Origin: Cavenderia fasciculata
Lineage: Eukaryota > Evosea > Eumycetozoa > Acytosteliales > Cavenderiaceae
DNA length: 64,000 nt
NCBI RefSeq assembly: GCF_000203815.1
Contig: NW_004457695.1
Coordinates: 2,168,054 to 2,232,053 of the forward strand
Direction of reading: 5' to 3'
Below are positions 35,455 to 48,203 of the stretch, piece by piece (within the stretch, counting starts at the first letter, position 1; each line of letters opens with the position of its first letter). The position numbers and the translations under genes are program-made. Under the pieces are notes generated by a model. It saw only the letters and a list, made by a program, of their open reading frames with translations. It had not been told where the DNA came from and did no database searches.

Positions 35455-35694
35455 ACTATTATTACTATCAATATTATTATGATTTATAATTTTATGTTGA
35501 AATTAAATAAGAGGAGTTATTATTATTATTATTATTATTATTATTCTGAATTAATTTGAATTGTAATTTGATATAGGGTATTTAAAATAGTTGATCCATC
35601 AATATATATATCCCAATTGTGTTTTTATTCATTTGTATACCCATTGGTAAACAATGATTCCATCAATGTTGATAACACCGCAATAAGAAATACT

Positions 35695-35907
35695 CTATAG
35701 AGTACCCCGAACCACGATTGCAGACTGCTCTTTTAAAGTGAATCTTTTCAACAACTCTTGTATTGAATGTTGCAGTATAGTTGATTGTGGGAGGACAGTA
35801 AAAGTGGTAGCCTTTTTGATGATGCAATATCGATCATTAATGTGATCCCACACCTGATCGGTTGGTAAACAATGTAGGGGTCCATGGTAAGCAATACTCC
35901 AATGCAC
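35695..35907 (-). pseudogene. Orphan coding-like segment, minus strand
   Basis: An open frame of 70 codons after a possible acceptor (CGACTAG at about 35908-35914), with mixed composition: HGPLHCLPTDQVWDHINDRY, then a Leu-rich end (ELLKRFTLKEQSAIVVRG). No ATG begins it and no family is recognised. It may be the 3' exon of a small gene or debris in the repeat-rich region. Confidence 0.2.
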
Positions 35908-36062
35908 CTAGTCGATTGTAATGATCAGTCATTTTCTCGATCGACACTTGTTCATCCTCCTTTGTTTTCTTTCATGTTTGAATCTATCTTTTTGATGATC
36001 AGTGTCTTTTTCTATTGTTAAAAAGCTATGTTGTTGTTGGGTACATTAAGGATCCCATGTAG

Positions 36063-36367
36063 TGCAAATCAATTTCCCCAATGTCCATTTCACCGACGAT
36101 CTCCGTCACATCATTAGAGCCATCCAAGAGTTTGTTATTCCTCGTGGCTATTTGAACCTCTATGTTGACCCACCATCCATTGGAAACAACGCCTATCGCA
36201 TCCCACTTTGTCCCACCGATACTGTTATTCTTCCTGATGGTACTCACCTCTATGCAGAGATCAATGATCAACCAAACGATGCCAATAATGCGACTAGTCA
36301 TGACTATAACCCGAACCATCTTGATTATTACAACTATAATGCTGGTACAAAAAAAAAACAATTATAG
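36063..36367 (+). pseudogene. Orphan coding-like exon, plus strand
   Basis: Follows an AG at 36061-36062 and reads about 100 codons with dictyostelid-like codon use and balanced composition: NFPNVHFTDDLRHIIRAIQE, VIPRGYLNLYVDPPS, GNNAYRIPLCPTDTVILPDG, then Asn/Asp-rich sequence. A GTACAA donor could end it near 36342. There is no start codon or partner exon in view. Unrecognised; a gene fragment or an exon of an unannotated gene. Confidence 0.25.
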
Positions 36368-37930
36368 ATCAATTGATTAATTTTCGATTGAAACCTTGGA
36401 ATAATTTTAATCTGCTCTTGTTCAAGATAAATATAAATAGTTTTAGTTATTTTCTAAATGGATTATTTTAAGTTTTTTTGGATCATATGGAATCATAATT
36501 ATTGATGTCATTGGCAATTATGAACATTGTGAGAGAGATGAGAGAGAGAGAGAGAGAGAGAAGAAAGAGTTAAACAACTGTACAGTTACCAGTCAATTGG
36601 ATTGATGATCAATCATCCCACCCCCACCATTCCACCAATACCACTACTGTATATTGATCATGACTTTCAAAGTAATGATTTTTTGACCTCGTTTAAATAG
36701 AAATAGATACTTGGTGGTAGTGTTATTTAAAAAAAAAAATCACTACTTGCCCACCATCACCACTACCTTTTTAAAAACAAAAACAACACCCCCCCCCCCT
36801 TATCTTCAACCTATCCTTGATTTACGTTGGTGATGATGAAGATGATGGTGGTGTTGGTTGTTTAAAACCATTACCATGACAAAAAGAAAATATAAATTTT
36901 AATTGTTTTTTTTTTTTTATTTCCATACTTTGAACTAATCAAAGAATTCTGATACGTATGTATCGTCGTCCAGGACGACATCATGATCATGGATGTTTTT
37001 GATGTTGATCTTTTGTTACTCTATAAACAAAAAGCAATTCCAAGAGGTACTTTATCATCATATATCATATATCATATATCATATATCATATATCATATAT
37101 CATATATCATATATCATCCACCTTTATCATCATCATCATCAACAACAACGCTTCCAAAAAAAACAATTATCCTTTTTTTTAAAATTAAAAGAAAAGAGGA
37201 TACAAAAGGACATTCAAATTCCACCTCATCATCCTCTTCTTCCTCCTCCTCCTCCTCTTGTCCATCATCACATTTAAATAACAATCAACAATTATATTTA
37301 ATTAATTATTCTCTTTTCAAAATATTTTTAGTAAAAGGAATAATAATAATAAGAAAACAATTTTAATTATTATTTAATTAATTTTCATTGCAACGACAAC
37401 CAACAAATCTTGTTTCAATTAAACGACACTAGTTTAATCAACGACAAAAAGGTAAACTATTTAATTCATATAATATTCCATTCATCAAACAAACACACAC
37501 ACACATCTAGATTAGACACCTTTTTTGATGATCAAGCAAAAAAAGAATCCATCCTAGCCTCTTATCATCACATTCTTATTCTTATTCTTATTCTTATGTT
37601 ACTTCTTTAAAAGATCTTATACTTGACTCTATACCATTTTTAGAAATTTTTTTTAAATGATCGTTTCTCATCTCAATGTCAAGATGAGGAATGACTCTTT
37701 GTGATATTTTTTCGTCAGATATCTTTTTTTGCATCGAAACAAAAAGTGGGGCTCAACCTCCTTTTCATCGTTCTGTTGCAAGTAAACGATATCTTTTTTT
37801 CAAGCAATCGCCCAAAAGATCAACGTTTTTGATGAATTTTAATTAATTTTTTTTACATTTTTTCAAAAGTCACCACCACGCACACTGATCAAAGCTTCTT
37901 ATCTCATTGGAGGAAAAAATATCTCAACCT

Positions 37931-37964
<34 letters not shown>

Positions 37965-38813
37965 TAATTTATAAAGAGAACATACAGACAGACATACAGA
38001 CATAGACATAGAGGCTGTGTGTGTTTGGTGTGTCTTTGTGTTTTGTTTCTATAGTCTCAAAAAAAGGAAGCTACTATATAGTAAAAGGTGAAAGGTTCAC
38101 CTGACCACCACCCCTATATCGAACCGATTACTTGTTGTACAAAATCTCAAAAAGCTTTTTCTTTATAAAAAGTTTGTTGTATAGATAGATATCTATATAT
38201 CTCCCACCACTGTTTTTGTTTCTATTTTTAAAACTTTTAAATCATCATCATCATCATCATCACAACACCACTATTTAAATAACATAACGTTTTTTTTTTT
38301 TTTCTTTTCATTCACCCGCCACTCTCTTTTTTGTTTGTTTATCAAAGAAAGAAAGAGAGAGAGGTGCAGCTTCACACACACACAAATTATTTATTATTTA
38401 TTTATTTATTTATTATTTATTGTATCTTTAGCAGCAATCTAATACAACAACAACAACAGTAAAAGTAATAGTACAACAACTTTGTTTTTTTTTTTTGTAT
38501 AGATCATTTATAGGCTTTTTAAACATCATCATCATCCATACATTATTTATATTTATTTATTTATTACAATCCCAAACCGACATTCAACTCTCTCTCTCTC
38601 ACACACACACAGGCAAAGCAAGAAACCGAGCTTGCTTTTTTTTTTTTGATCCCAAACCCATCTTATCTTTTTTGGTTTTTGATTCATTCTTTAATCGATC
38701 ATCGATTTCGTGTATAGCAACAACAACATGTAAGTTGCAACGTAGGCACGAATATTCAATTTAGATTACTGACAATTATTTCTTTATTCATTTTTCTTTT
38801 TTTTTAGAAAAAA
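36368..38813. other. Long upstream region of the Hsp20-domain protein gene, microsatellite-rich
   Basis: 2.4 kb with no accepted gene. It contains a 7-bp repeat (CATATAT, about eight units) at 37057-37115, a run of about 36 T at 37937-37972, ATC units at 38240-38262, ATTT units at 38388-38420 and many poly-T and CT tracts. A likely 5' UTR intron runs from GTAAGT at 38730 to TTTAG at 38807, six bases before the start codon. An open frame at 36983-37366 is translated microsatellite. Confidence 0.45.
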
Positions 38814-41760
38814 ATGGAACAAGTAGTTTCAACAGATTATTTATTACAAGATAGTTATCTAATTGGTGGATATCACGAATCGATAGAATCACCACAAATG
38901 CCAAAGGTTCTAGAGCCATCGACACCCACATTTTTTGGAGGGTCGACTCCATCTGGAGCAGATTCTGGTTTTCTTCAACAAGTTTCATCTCCACCAACCA
39001 ACAACAACACCACTTCTTCACCACCAACCATGCAAATGATGAACAACAACAACAACAACAACAACAACAATTTAGTTTCATCATCCAATCCAACTCCATT
39101 GTTGGTTTCTCAACCACCACAACAACAATTTCAACAAAATCCATCACCATCAGTTTATAATCCACATTTACAAGATCCACAAACTCATGAACACTTTTTA
39201 AACCTTTTGACACAAATCAAACAAACTCAACAAACTCTAAGTTCATTCCAAACCAATCATGAATTTATTAATGCTCAAACTGCTGCTGCAGTTGCTGCTC
39301 AACAAGTCGTTTTACCCGCTGCAGCAGTGACAATAACAACTTCTGATTCAGTGGTGGTGGTGGAAGAGGATGGTAATAGTACTGATGCATCATCTAAAAC
39401 GAATCATATAACCAATACGATTGCATTGGCAGCAGCAGTTACCAATAAAACCAAAGGTAAATCTACTGAAGCAAACTTGACCATATCAATGCCATCAAAA
39501 AAGAATATAAAAGCATCTGCCATTGCATCACCACCAAATTCACCTAGAAAGAGTTCTCGAAATAGCAAGGTCAAACATAAAACGCAACAAGTTCAAAATC
39601 ATATTACTCAAATTCAATTACAACAACAACAATCGCAATCATCACCATCAACATTGGTCAATACATCATCATTATTGACTTCACAACAACCACCAACATT
39701 TAAATTATCTGGATCACCTGTTAGCTCACCACCTCAATCACCACTTACTCCACCTCCAACAACATCGGGTAAAAAGAATAGTGGTGGTAGCAGCACTAAT
39801 AACAACAGTAGATTAAAGAAATCGACATCTTCAACTTTAACCAATAATTTTAACAACAATACTAATAATAATAATAATGTAAATAGTTCATCTTCATCTT
39901 TAAATAATAATTCACTAAATACAAGTGGAAATGCAATCAAGAATATTCCTGATGGTAATCTTGGTCAATCAACAGCTGGTAGTGAAGACAAGAAACATAT
40001 TTGTCAATCTTTTCTTAAATACTATCTCAAAGTTAATCCTGCCCTTTCAACTCCAACTCTACGTCGTTCTCTTATTCTCTCTCTCTATGTAAATAAGATT
40101 CCACAAGATCTAAGATATAGACGTCCAAATGATATGGCAAATCTTTGTGTTGTATTATATGGTTATTTATATTCTTCTTTAGATGAGGTAAGAAATAGAA
40201 AAAACAAAAAAAATTGAAAAGAAAACTCTTATATTAATTTATTTTTACTTTTCCCTCATTTAGAATACAATTAGAGAATTTATAAATACTCATTCATCAT
40301 CATCAACAAGAATAAAAAGAGATGATAAAAAGAAAAAGAGAAAGAGAGATAAAGAAGGACAAGAATCTGGATCGGATGGAAAGTTTTCACCCAATTTGGA
40401 TAAATCATCGACAGTAAAGTCACAAAGATCATCATCATTGGATCAAGACCCACTCTGGCCAGGTACTTCAAATAGTCTTCAAACGACCACCTCACCAACC
40501 TACAATTTCTATGGTTCGAGTACCTCTCCAGAAACAAACGGAGTCTTATCACCCAATGCTGCTACAGGTGGCTCTACCTTTTTCTCTGCTGATCAGACTA
40601 CGGCTATCCAACAAGACATAACGATGGGTGGAGCCTTTGTAAATAGTGGTCATTCAATTTCCAATCAACCACCACCAACTCAACCATTGGAAGATAATGA
40701 AAAAGAGGTATCACTTCACGAGGCTTTTATCAATTGTGTAAAGTCATGTAATCTTTTACCATTCATCGAGTTTAAGCCTGTCCAAGAACTTACCACCATC
40801 CCAGATTTCCCATTGTCTGGCGGCGAGTGTCTCTACGCCTTTGAAGATCTCGTTCGTTGGGAAAATGAAATCAAAGATCAAAAACTTTCAATCAAACAAA
40901 GTCAACAACAATTACAACAACAACAACAACAATTACAACAACATCAAAATCAACAAACATTACTTCAACAGCAACAAACATTACAAAACCAACAGAAATC
41001 AATTTATCAACAACCGGATCATATTTCACTAACAGCTACACTTCAACAACTCCAACAACAACAAAAACAAATGCAAAGTTCATTAATTTCTTCTCCATTA
41101 TTGACATCATCATCATTGACTTCACCATTGATATCGTCATCTTCATCATCATTTCAACAACAACCTCAGCAACAAATGTTACAGTCAAATCCATTATCAC
41201 CTACTCAAATGCTTTTCCAAACCCAGCAACAACCTATACAAAATCAACAACAATCATTACTTTCACCACCAATTTCATTTGGTTTGGAAGAAGATTGGAA
41301 AAATTTAATTGTTGGCGGTCAACAGCAGCAGCAAGCTACCAACAGTTTAATGGTTGGAAATGGTGGTGGTAATGATATGCAACAAACAATGGCCATTTCG
41401 AATAATCCTAGTATTACCAATTCTGTATTGATCAATGTCTATGAAAACGAAGAATCTTTTGTCATCTATGCAGCCATTCCACATAGTAAACCAAATAATC
41501 TTCGAGTCACAGTCAATCAGATGGAAGTCATTATAGAAGGTACCATTTCTCTTCCCGAGAGTGTCTATCTTCCCAATGGCTCTGATATGCTCATCCCTGT
41601 ATCCTATCCATATAGCCAAAAACAAGAATTTGCTGTTGGACCCTTTACCAAAATGATTCCCCTATCTTGTCCTGTCAGCTCTTCAGTTGTAGGTAAAAAG
41701 GAGGGTATTGTTGTCATCATTGCAAGAAAAGAAATTTTAAATCATCAATTTGGTTATTAA
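38814..41760 (+). CDS. Q/N-rich nuclear-looking protein with C-terminal Hsp20-like domain
   Basis: Exons 38814-40187 and 40264-41760 give 956 residues. Residues 1-390 are Asn/Gln/Ser/Thr-rich with an SPRKSSRNSK basic cluster. A conserved-looking helical block lies at about 391-470: HICQSFLKYYLKVNPALSTP, LRRSLILSLYVNKIPQDLRY, LCVVLYGYLYSSLDE. A very basic patch KRDDKKKKRKRDKEG near 472-488 is a probable nuclear signal. A second compact block (LHEAFINCVKSCNLLPFIEF) is near 608-660. Residues about 844-949 fit an alpha-crystallin/Hsp20 or CS-type beta-sandwich: LINVYENEESFVIYAAIPHS, LRVTVNQMEVIIEGTI, KMIPLSCPV, GIVVIIARKE. I do not recognise the whole protein. A chaperone role cannot be assumed; the fold may serve as a protein-binding module of a transcription regulator. 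Confidence 0.75.
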
Positions 41761-42154
41761 AAAAAGAGTTGTAAAAAAAAAAAAAAAAAAAAAAAAGTAA
41801 TAGCTCACTTGGTAAAATCAAATAACGCTTAATTTATTTATTTATCTACTATTTATTTAAATACTACTATCTATTTATCAAACCTATTTATTTATTTATT
41901 TCTCTCCTCTCACACAACACATAATCTATAATATCACACTTTTATAAATACTTTATTTATTTATTTTAATTTATTTAACCCCCCTTTCAATTTTACTAAT
42001 AACAAAAATAACAAATAACAAATAACAAATAATAATAATTAACAAATAATAATAATAATTCAAAATGTAAAATAAAAAAAAAAAACTATTTTTTTTTTAA
42101 ATACAAATAATTGTTTTGTTTGTTGTTGAAATATTTATTTTAAATAATTTTGAT
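41761..42154. other. Convergent intergenic region
   Basis: 394 bp between the stop codons of the Hsp20-domain gene (plus) and the oxysterol-binding gene (minus). It is poly-A, ATTT and ATAAC repeats with several AATAAA-like sites, consistent with two facing polyadenylation regions. Confidence 0.5.
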
Positions 42155-44006
42155 TTAGTTTGATGATGTACCTGTTGCGCTTGGTTGTTGAACAAATGTA
42201 GTGGTGGTGGTAGTTGAATTACTAGTAGGTTTCTGATCAGAGGATTTTTCATAGACAGTAGTATAGGTAGTAACATTTGATTTTGGTGAAGAGATAAAGG
42301 TTTGGTCAGCAGACTTGTCATTATCATGTTTGATCATTTCTATATTTTTTGATTTTGGTGAATCAAGAGTCTTTGGATTTTTTGGAGAAAAATCAGAATC
42401 GGTAATGTCTGTAATACTAAGATCCTTGAGTGAACGATTAAGTCTAAACTTGTTGATTCTTTGTTCTCTTTGATCCCAATAGTTTTCCAAATAACACCAT
42501 CTAGATCCAAAGTTTGGATCATCTACACGTTTGAAATACTTTGGTTCCCATTTCTTTCCACTGAGTTCTCTTTCCTTTCTCTTGGCTCTTTCTCTTTCCT
42601 CAATCTTTGCCTTTTCTCTATTTGCCAATTTATTCTCTCCATACTCTAAATATTTTCTATCTGGTCTTAATCTTGAATCAGTTGGTGGTAATATTGATTC
42701 ATAATCTTCTGACATTTCTAAATTAAAAACAAATTAATATATATATAAATTACAATTACTTTTCTATTTTTCTATTTACCATTAAAAGATTGAATAAATT
42801 TACAAAGTTTCCATTTGTTTTTTTCAATTTCTGGATCAGGTTGAGCCTTCCAAATGGTAAATTCATCACATTTTGTACCACGATCATCCAACTTTGTGAT
42901 AATAACACATTCATTCCATTTTCCATTGACCAAAAATCTCTTTCTTCCAAGTGAATCGAAAATCTCTCCAGTAATCTTCTTGGTTGAACCATCGAACCAA
43001 CTTGACTTTGAAAAGTTAATAATAGCCTTTTCACCAGTCTTGTGATTTGTAATTGACAAGGTTCCATGATGTTCAACCCACATTCTACCTAATAAAATAT
43101 TATGACAACATGATCTAAAAAATTTAAAAATATAAATAAGTTTAAATAATAAATAATTTTTAATTATAATTATACATACGCAGGTACTTTCCAACTATAA
43201 TAATCATCATGATCTAAAAGATAAAGATGATTATTACCTTGACTGAAAATATCAACAGAGTTTCCCCAAAACTTTGTAGTAATATGAGATTCTTGTTGTA
43301 ATCTAAACTTGCTACTTGTAGTTTCAGCAATTCCAATAGCTAAAATAGATAGATAGGATAGATAGATAGGTTTATTAGAAATAAATAAATAGAACTTGTT
43401 TTTATTATTTTTTACATACGTGGGTGATGAGAAACTTGTTCACAAATGGTTCTATAATTTCCTTCCTTTGGAATATATTCAAATGTTTCACCAAGTAATG
43501 GATTAAATGGTTTTGCTATAAAAAAGAAGAAAAAGAAATTAATATTATTAATAATATTTCTTTATAATATCTGATTTTCTTTTTTTTTACATACCAGTTC
43601 TAACATAGGAACTAAAAAGAGAAATATTAAAAGCAGTAATATAACACATTCTATCCAATGAATTTTCCATTTCACAAGCCTTTTCAATGAGATGAACAAA
43701 ACGAAGTGGTTCTACTTGAGCTTGAAGTACGGTGATGGGTTCGAAAAAGTAGACTGGCAGAGAGACAAGAGACATTGTATCCTTTCCAATGAGACCACTA
43801 ACTCTGCTCCATAATCTCTTTTTGTCTTCTGGAGCATCCATATCCATGTTTGCATTGCTCATATTCTCTTCATCAAACTTTTCAATTTCATCGTCATTGG
43901 TTGAAGGTGAGTTTGGTTGTCTGGTACTTGTAGGAGAACCTTTGGATGCTTTTGGTGACCTTGACCCATCCTTATCTTTCTTTACTAATTTCTTAAAGAA
44001 TGACAT
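42155..44006 (-). CDS. Oxysterol-binding protein-related lipid-transfer protein
   Basis: ORP/OSBP family, moving sterol or phosphoinositide between membranes at contact sites. Exons 44006-43595, 43515-43420, 43339-43180, 43114-42780 and 42717-42155 give 521 residues. Residues 1-60 are a Ser/Pro/Lys-rich leader. The ORD domain then runs from about 70: [32 protein letters not shown] and the family signature EQVSHHP at about 163-170. Later come [28 protein letters not shown] and the C-terminal [20 protein letters not shown], which carries conserved phosphoinositide-contacting and R/K residues. No PH domain, FFAT motif or membrane anchor is seen, so it is a short ORP. The last 70 residues are Ser/Thr-rich. 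Confidence 0.93.
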
Positions 44007-44854
44007 AGTTTAAAAAAACAAGAAAGCTAAACAAGATGAAAAAGAGCTTGTTAGAAAATGTTCACATTTTTTTATATTAATTATTGTATGGTATGATGAA
44101 ATCATTTATAAATTCAATCCAAAAAGAAAGTATTGTTATATACTCCCTAATTCAAAATTGAATAAAAGAATGAATGGAGCGACATCTTGTGTGGGAGTGA
44201 GTTGAAAAAAAATAGTTTTCAAAGTGAGAGGAAAATATGGTATTTTGTTTTGTCTTGAACCTACATTTTTCAAAAATAATAATATTATATTATAGAGGGA
44301 TTATGAATAATAAATAATTAAAAGAGTAATATTAAATAAAATTTGTTTGTTACTTGTTATATATTATAAGAGTTTAATTAAAAATGATTTTGAAAAAAAG
44401 ATAGGTCTCTAAAGATGATATAACCTCTAAAGATCAAATGGTGGTGTAGTGTTCGATCCAAAGGATGTACACAATAAATTCATTCTACACAATATCTATA
44501 AGAATTTTAATTTTAAAAATACAATTCTTTTTACTAGATTCCACTTTTTTACTTTTTTTGGAAGTTGTCAAAAGTTTCTACAACTTTTTTCATTGTAAAG
44601 AACAAGAGTGTAAATCTTTTTGAAAATATTTTTATCGATTCTCTCTATTACTACTAGATTTGGTGAATCAACACCTTGGCAAGGGATCGATTCAAACGGT
44701 CATATTATTATTATTATTAAATTATTAAGATTTACAAAACGAGTGATTTATTACTTTGTGGATAAATAAATAAAATAAATAAGAGGAGTTATTATTATTA
44801 CATATTAGTTTTAGTTTTTAGTTGTTAAGATGGGATGATTATTTTTTTTTGGGA
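44007..44854. other. Intergenic region upstream of the oxysterol-binding gene
   Basis: 848 bp between two minus-strand genes. It is AT-rich, with a GC-balanced patch near 44400-44480 and another near 44650-44700. A short GTTCGATCC resembles a Pol III B box, but no cloverleaf can be drawn around it. Confidence 0.4.
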
Positions 44855-47765
44855 TTATGGAAACAATTCTTGATAATGTCTAATTGCATTGGTAACAAGA
44901 ACGGGTGAGCAATTGATGGTTGGCATGATACATGTCAACATATTTTCCTCTGTCATTTTGTTGTATGATTGATTCTCTACAATATGTTTTAATAATAGTA
45001 GAAAACATTTCATAAGAGAATAAGTTACAGAATCTAAACTTTCAAAAATAAATTTATATTCTCGAAGTTTTTCTTCCAATGTTTGAGTTTGTGCAACTAA
45101 AAGAAGAAAAAATAAATATTATTATTATTATTATTATAATTATTATTTCTTTCTTTTTTTTTTTACATACGAGAAATCGAAGTAGCATATTCACTCAATT
45201 CAGGAGGAATTAGATGATGTGGAAGTTTTCTAAAAAAGTATTTGACAATACCAGTGACTGCATGAATGTCGGCTTGAGAAAGATCGACATCTCTACCTTG
45301 TTCAAAGAGAGATTTTAATCTTTCAATCTCTACCATACTACCAGAGATTCTAAAGATACCTTCTTCATAGACTCCATTCTCTAGGATATGATTAAAACAT
45401 TTATGAAGAATCCATGGCATTGGTAACTCTGAACCCATAAATACACTTCCCTTGGCTTGTTCAACCATCATGGCTGCCAATGGAATTCCAAAAAGTGGTT
45501 TAATTATTTCAACTGGTGTTTGAATTGGGTTACCTGTTGATCCAGATAATGATTGTTGCGGTTGTTGAGTATTTAAACCATTTGGTGGACTAGTAAAAGA
45601 TGTAGACTTTTTACCTTTTTTAAGTGTATGATGATGTTTTGATGATGAAGAAGAAGAAGAAGAATGATTTTCATGATTATTATTATTTGTTGGAGGAGCA
45701 GGAACTTTACTTAGTACATTTTGAATTGATTTCATCCATTCATTACATTCATCATCATTTTCACTTGATAAAAAGTATGGTTCACGTCTTTCAACTGATC
45801 CACTACCATGTTTACTAGATCCATCATGAATGATTTTAAAACAATGTTTTCTAGTAGAGTTTGGTACTCTAACCAATTTAATTGATCTATTTAATGGTAT
45901 CATACCATTTGGGAAATTATCCTAAAAAAAATAAATAAATAAATAAAATTAATTTTCAATTCTATTTGTTTTGTTTGTTTTTTTTTTACATTTGAATGTT
46001 GAAAATAAAATAGACAATTTTCTTTTAATACAAAATATCTTTTTTTCCAAATTTTTAAGATATCTTCACCACGTTTATAAAGGTAACCTTCTTTAACTGT
46101 ATGATTGTTATTGGTAGAGGTTGGGGTGATACCATAGAGACTGATGGCACGATTGAGGATCTTTTCCTTTTTACCGAGCAATGATTGTTTTCGGTGGTTG
46201 AGATAGGTTCGTTTCCAGTTTTGAGTTGGATCAAATATACTGGCTGGTGTTGCCAAGTGTTGAGTGAATCGAATCCAAAGAGAATTGTCACTAGACATTA
46301 ATTTCCATTGTCTCGTCACTTGTGAACATTTAAGAAGTTCCTCTGGTGAAAGATACGAGAAAATGTATATCGAGAGATGGTTTGGTAACAATGAAAAGAT
46401 GTCTTCTTGATGATGACTAATATGAATACTTCCTCCACTTGCTGATAATGATGAATAAGTTAGATCTATTTCATCTACTCCTCCACCACTACTATTAGTA
46501 CTTGATGATAATGTAGTCGACGAAGAATAGAGATAGGATGAAGAATTGGATGGAGAAATTGGATGCGAGGAGGAGGGAGAAGAAGAATAAGTTGACATAC
46601 TCAATGGATGCATACCACCATTATGAAATAAGATAGTTTCTCTAGCTTGTCCTCCAACTCCACCTTGACTATTTGAAACAAATAATATTTCATTGTAACA
46701 TTCTTGAAGATACGATATTTGTTGATGGATTTGAGTCAAGACATAGTTGGTTTGGTCATTGTCAAGTGTAGGTTGATGACGCAATAGTAATTGTCTGATT
46801 TTAACCGACGAATAGGATGAACGTGACTGTTGTTGAGTTGTTGGTTCAAGTGAGACTAGATTCTTTAAAAAGTTGTCAGCTGATTGTTTCTTGACAGGAC
46901 TAAGATTATCATCAAAACTCTCATTCAACTCGTTGGGAGGAGATGGTGGCGAATTGACCCATGATGTATTGTTTCCACTTTGATCTACGATATTATCACC
47001 ACCATAACTACGTGCTCTATTGTGTGATCTAATAGGTGATGGTGCTGGTGACTGTTGTTGCGATTGTTGTTGGTATGGGTTATGTCCACTACTAATACTA
47101 GATTGTAGAGCAACAGATGATGATGGTGGTAATATACTAGTTGGAGAGGATGGTGATGATGTTGATGATGAAGTTGAAGTTGAAGATGATAAAGATGTAT
47201 TTAGATTATTATTATTATTGGATTTCCAAGTTGTCAAAACATTGACCCAATTCAATACGGTTGCTTCATCAGCTGCTCTAAATATCAATTGGCGTTTACG
47301 AGAGGGTTGTGTTGGTATCGTAGATACTATAAACTCTAATCTAATAGATGGTGATTGTTCAATAGTTGCATTATCAATTGGTATCGTTTTAATTTGGTAT
47401 CCCGCAGTCGTAGTATTATTACTACTATTAGGTGTAGTAGAGGTAGCACCAGATTGATAATAATAGAGACATCCATCATTGGGACTAAACCATACCCATT
47501 TCTTTTTATATATCTTTGGTATAGTTGCTTTATTTGATTGTTTCTGTAGGAATGCTGACAACTATTTAGAAATAATAATCGGGATGAGTTGGTAAGTTAG
47601 GAATTGTCTCATTTGAAGGGTCTTTTATATTATTCTCTTCTCTTGTCTTACCGATTCAATACCATCAAGAGATGGTTTAGGTTTAATAGAAGATGTAGTT
47701 GATGCTTTAGTATTTATCCATCCCTTGACAGGTGGTTTATTATTACTACTACTATTGAATTGCAT
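44855..47765 (-). CDS. RhoGAP with two PH-like domains and an F-box
   Basis: Exons 47765-47652, 47561-45990, 45921-45171 and 45096-44855 give 892 residues. A PH-like domain covers about 43-150 (KKWVWFSPNDGCLYYYQ; RQLIFRAADEATVLNWVNVL), preceded by VKGWINTKA. Low complexity follows, then an F-box near 426-470 (LLPNHLSIYIFSYLSPEELL, CSQVTRQWK). A clear second PH domain spans about 529-632 (VKEGYLYKRGEDILKIWKKR; ECNEWMKSIQNVL). RhoGAP runs from about 703 to 880, with the arginine finger in GIFRISG and YFFRKLPHHLIPPEL; the C-terminal exon closes it with NMLTCIMPTINCSP, where the usual Asn-L-A motif is weak. It should accelerate GTP hydrolysis by Rho/Rac proteins at membranes; the F-box suggests a link to SCF ubiquitin ligase. 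Member of the dictyostelid gac group; the precise orthologue is not clear. Confidence 0.88.
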
Positions 47766-48203
47766 TCAATACTACTAATCTGTTATAAATTACAAATAAA
47801 TAAATAAATAAATAAGGTTTATATAGATATATGATACAATCTCAAAAGAGAGATAAATAGATTAAAAGTGTGTAAGGTTGCTGTGTATGTATGTAAGTTG
47901 TCTTTTATCTTTCTTTTTTTACTTCATCTCTCTCTCTTTCTCTTTCTCTCTCTTTCCCTTTATGCTTTAGTGTTATCTTTGTAATCTCTCAACGTTATAG
48001 TAACTACAATGAAGGTGATGGTTGAAATGGGTTAGAGGATTGGGTAAGGAAGGATTACAAAAAGATTATCTTTTTTTTTTAAAGTATTTAATTTTGGTTT
48101 GAGGGGTTGTTTAAAAAAAAATATATTTTCGCAAAAGCAATCGTAGATTGGAGCTCTTTCATCACATCACACTGACAAGATAGTTGCGTCATTCGTATGT
48201 GAT
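47766..48203. promoter_or_regulatory. Divergent upstream region, RhoGAP and ABHD11-like genes
   Basis: 438 bp between start codons at 47765 (minus) and 48204 (plus). It has CT-rich tracts near 47920-47955, A/T runs and a GC-balanced patch just before 48204. Assigned as promoter by position only. Confidence 0.35.

Larger units (their letters stand above)
34974..36062. other. Accessory, gene-poor stretch
   Basis: Apart from the microsatellites and the orphan frame at 35695-35907, this stretch holds AT-rich sequence with GC-balanced islands (about 35160-35330 and 35690-35900). The island at 35160-35330 can be read in two plus-strand frames without a known domain. It may be decayed mobile-element or gene sequence. 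Confidence 0.3.

Noticed and set aside
37057-37115. CRISPR-like regular repeat
   Set aside because: Uninterrupted 7-bp microsatellite without spacers, in a eukaryotic genome.
36983-37366. Plus-strand 127-codon frame with Tyr-His-Ile-Ser repeats
   Set aside because: It is the translated CATATAT microsatellite followed by Ser homopolymer; no evidence of selection as protein.
44440-44480. Possible tRNA gene suggested by GTTCGATCC
   Set aside because: No matching T-stem, acceptor or anticodon arms can be formed around it.
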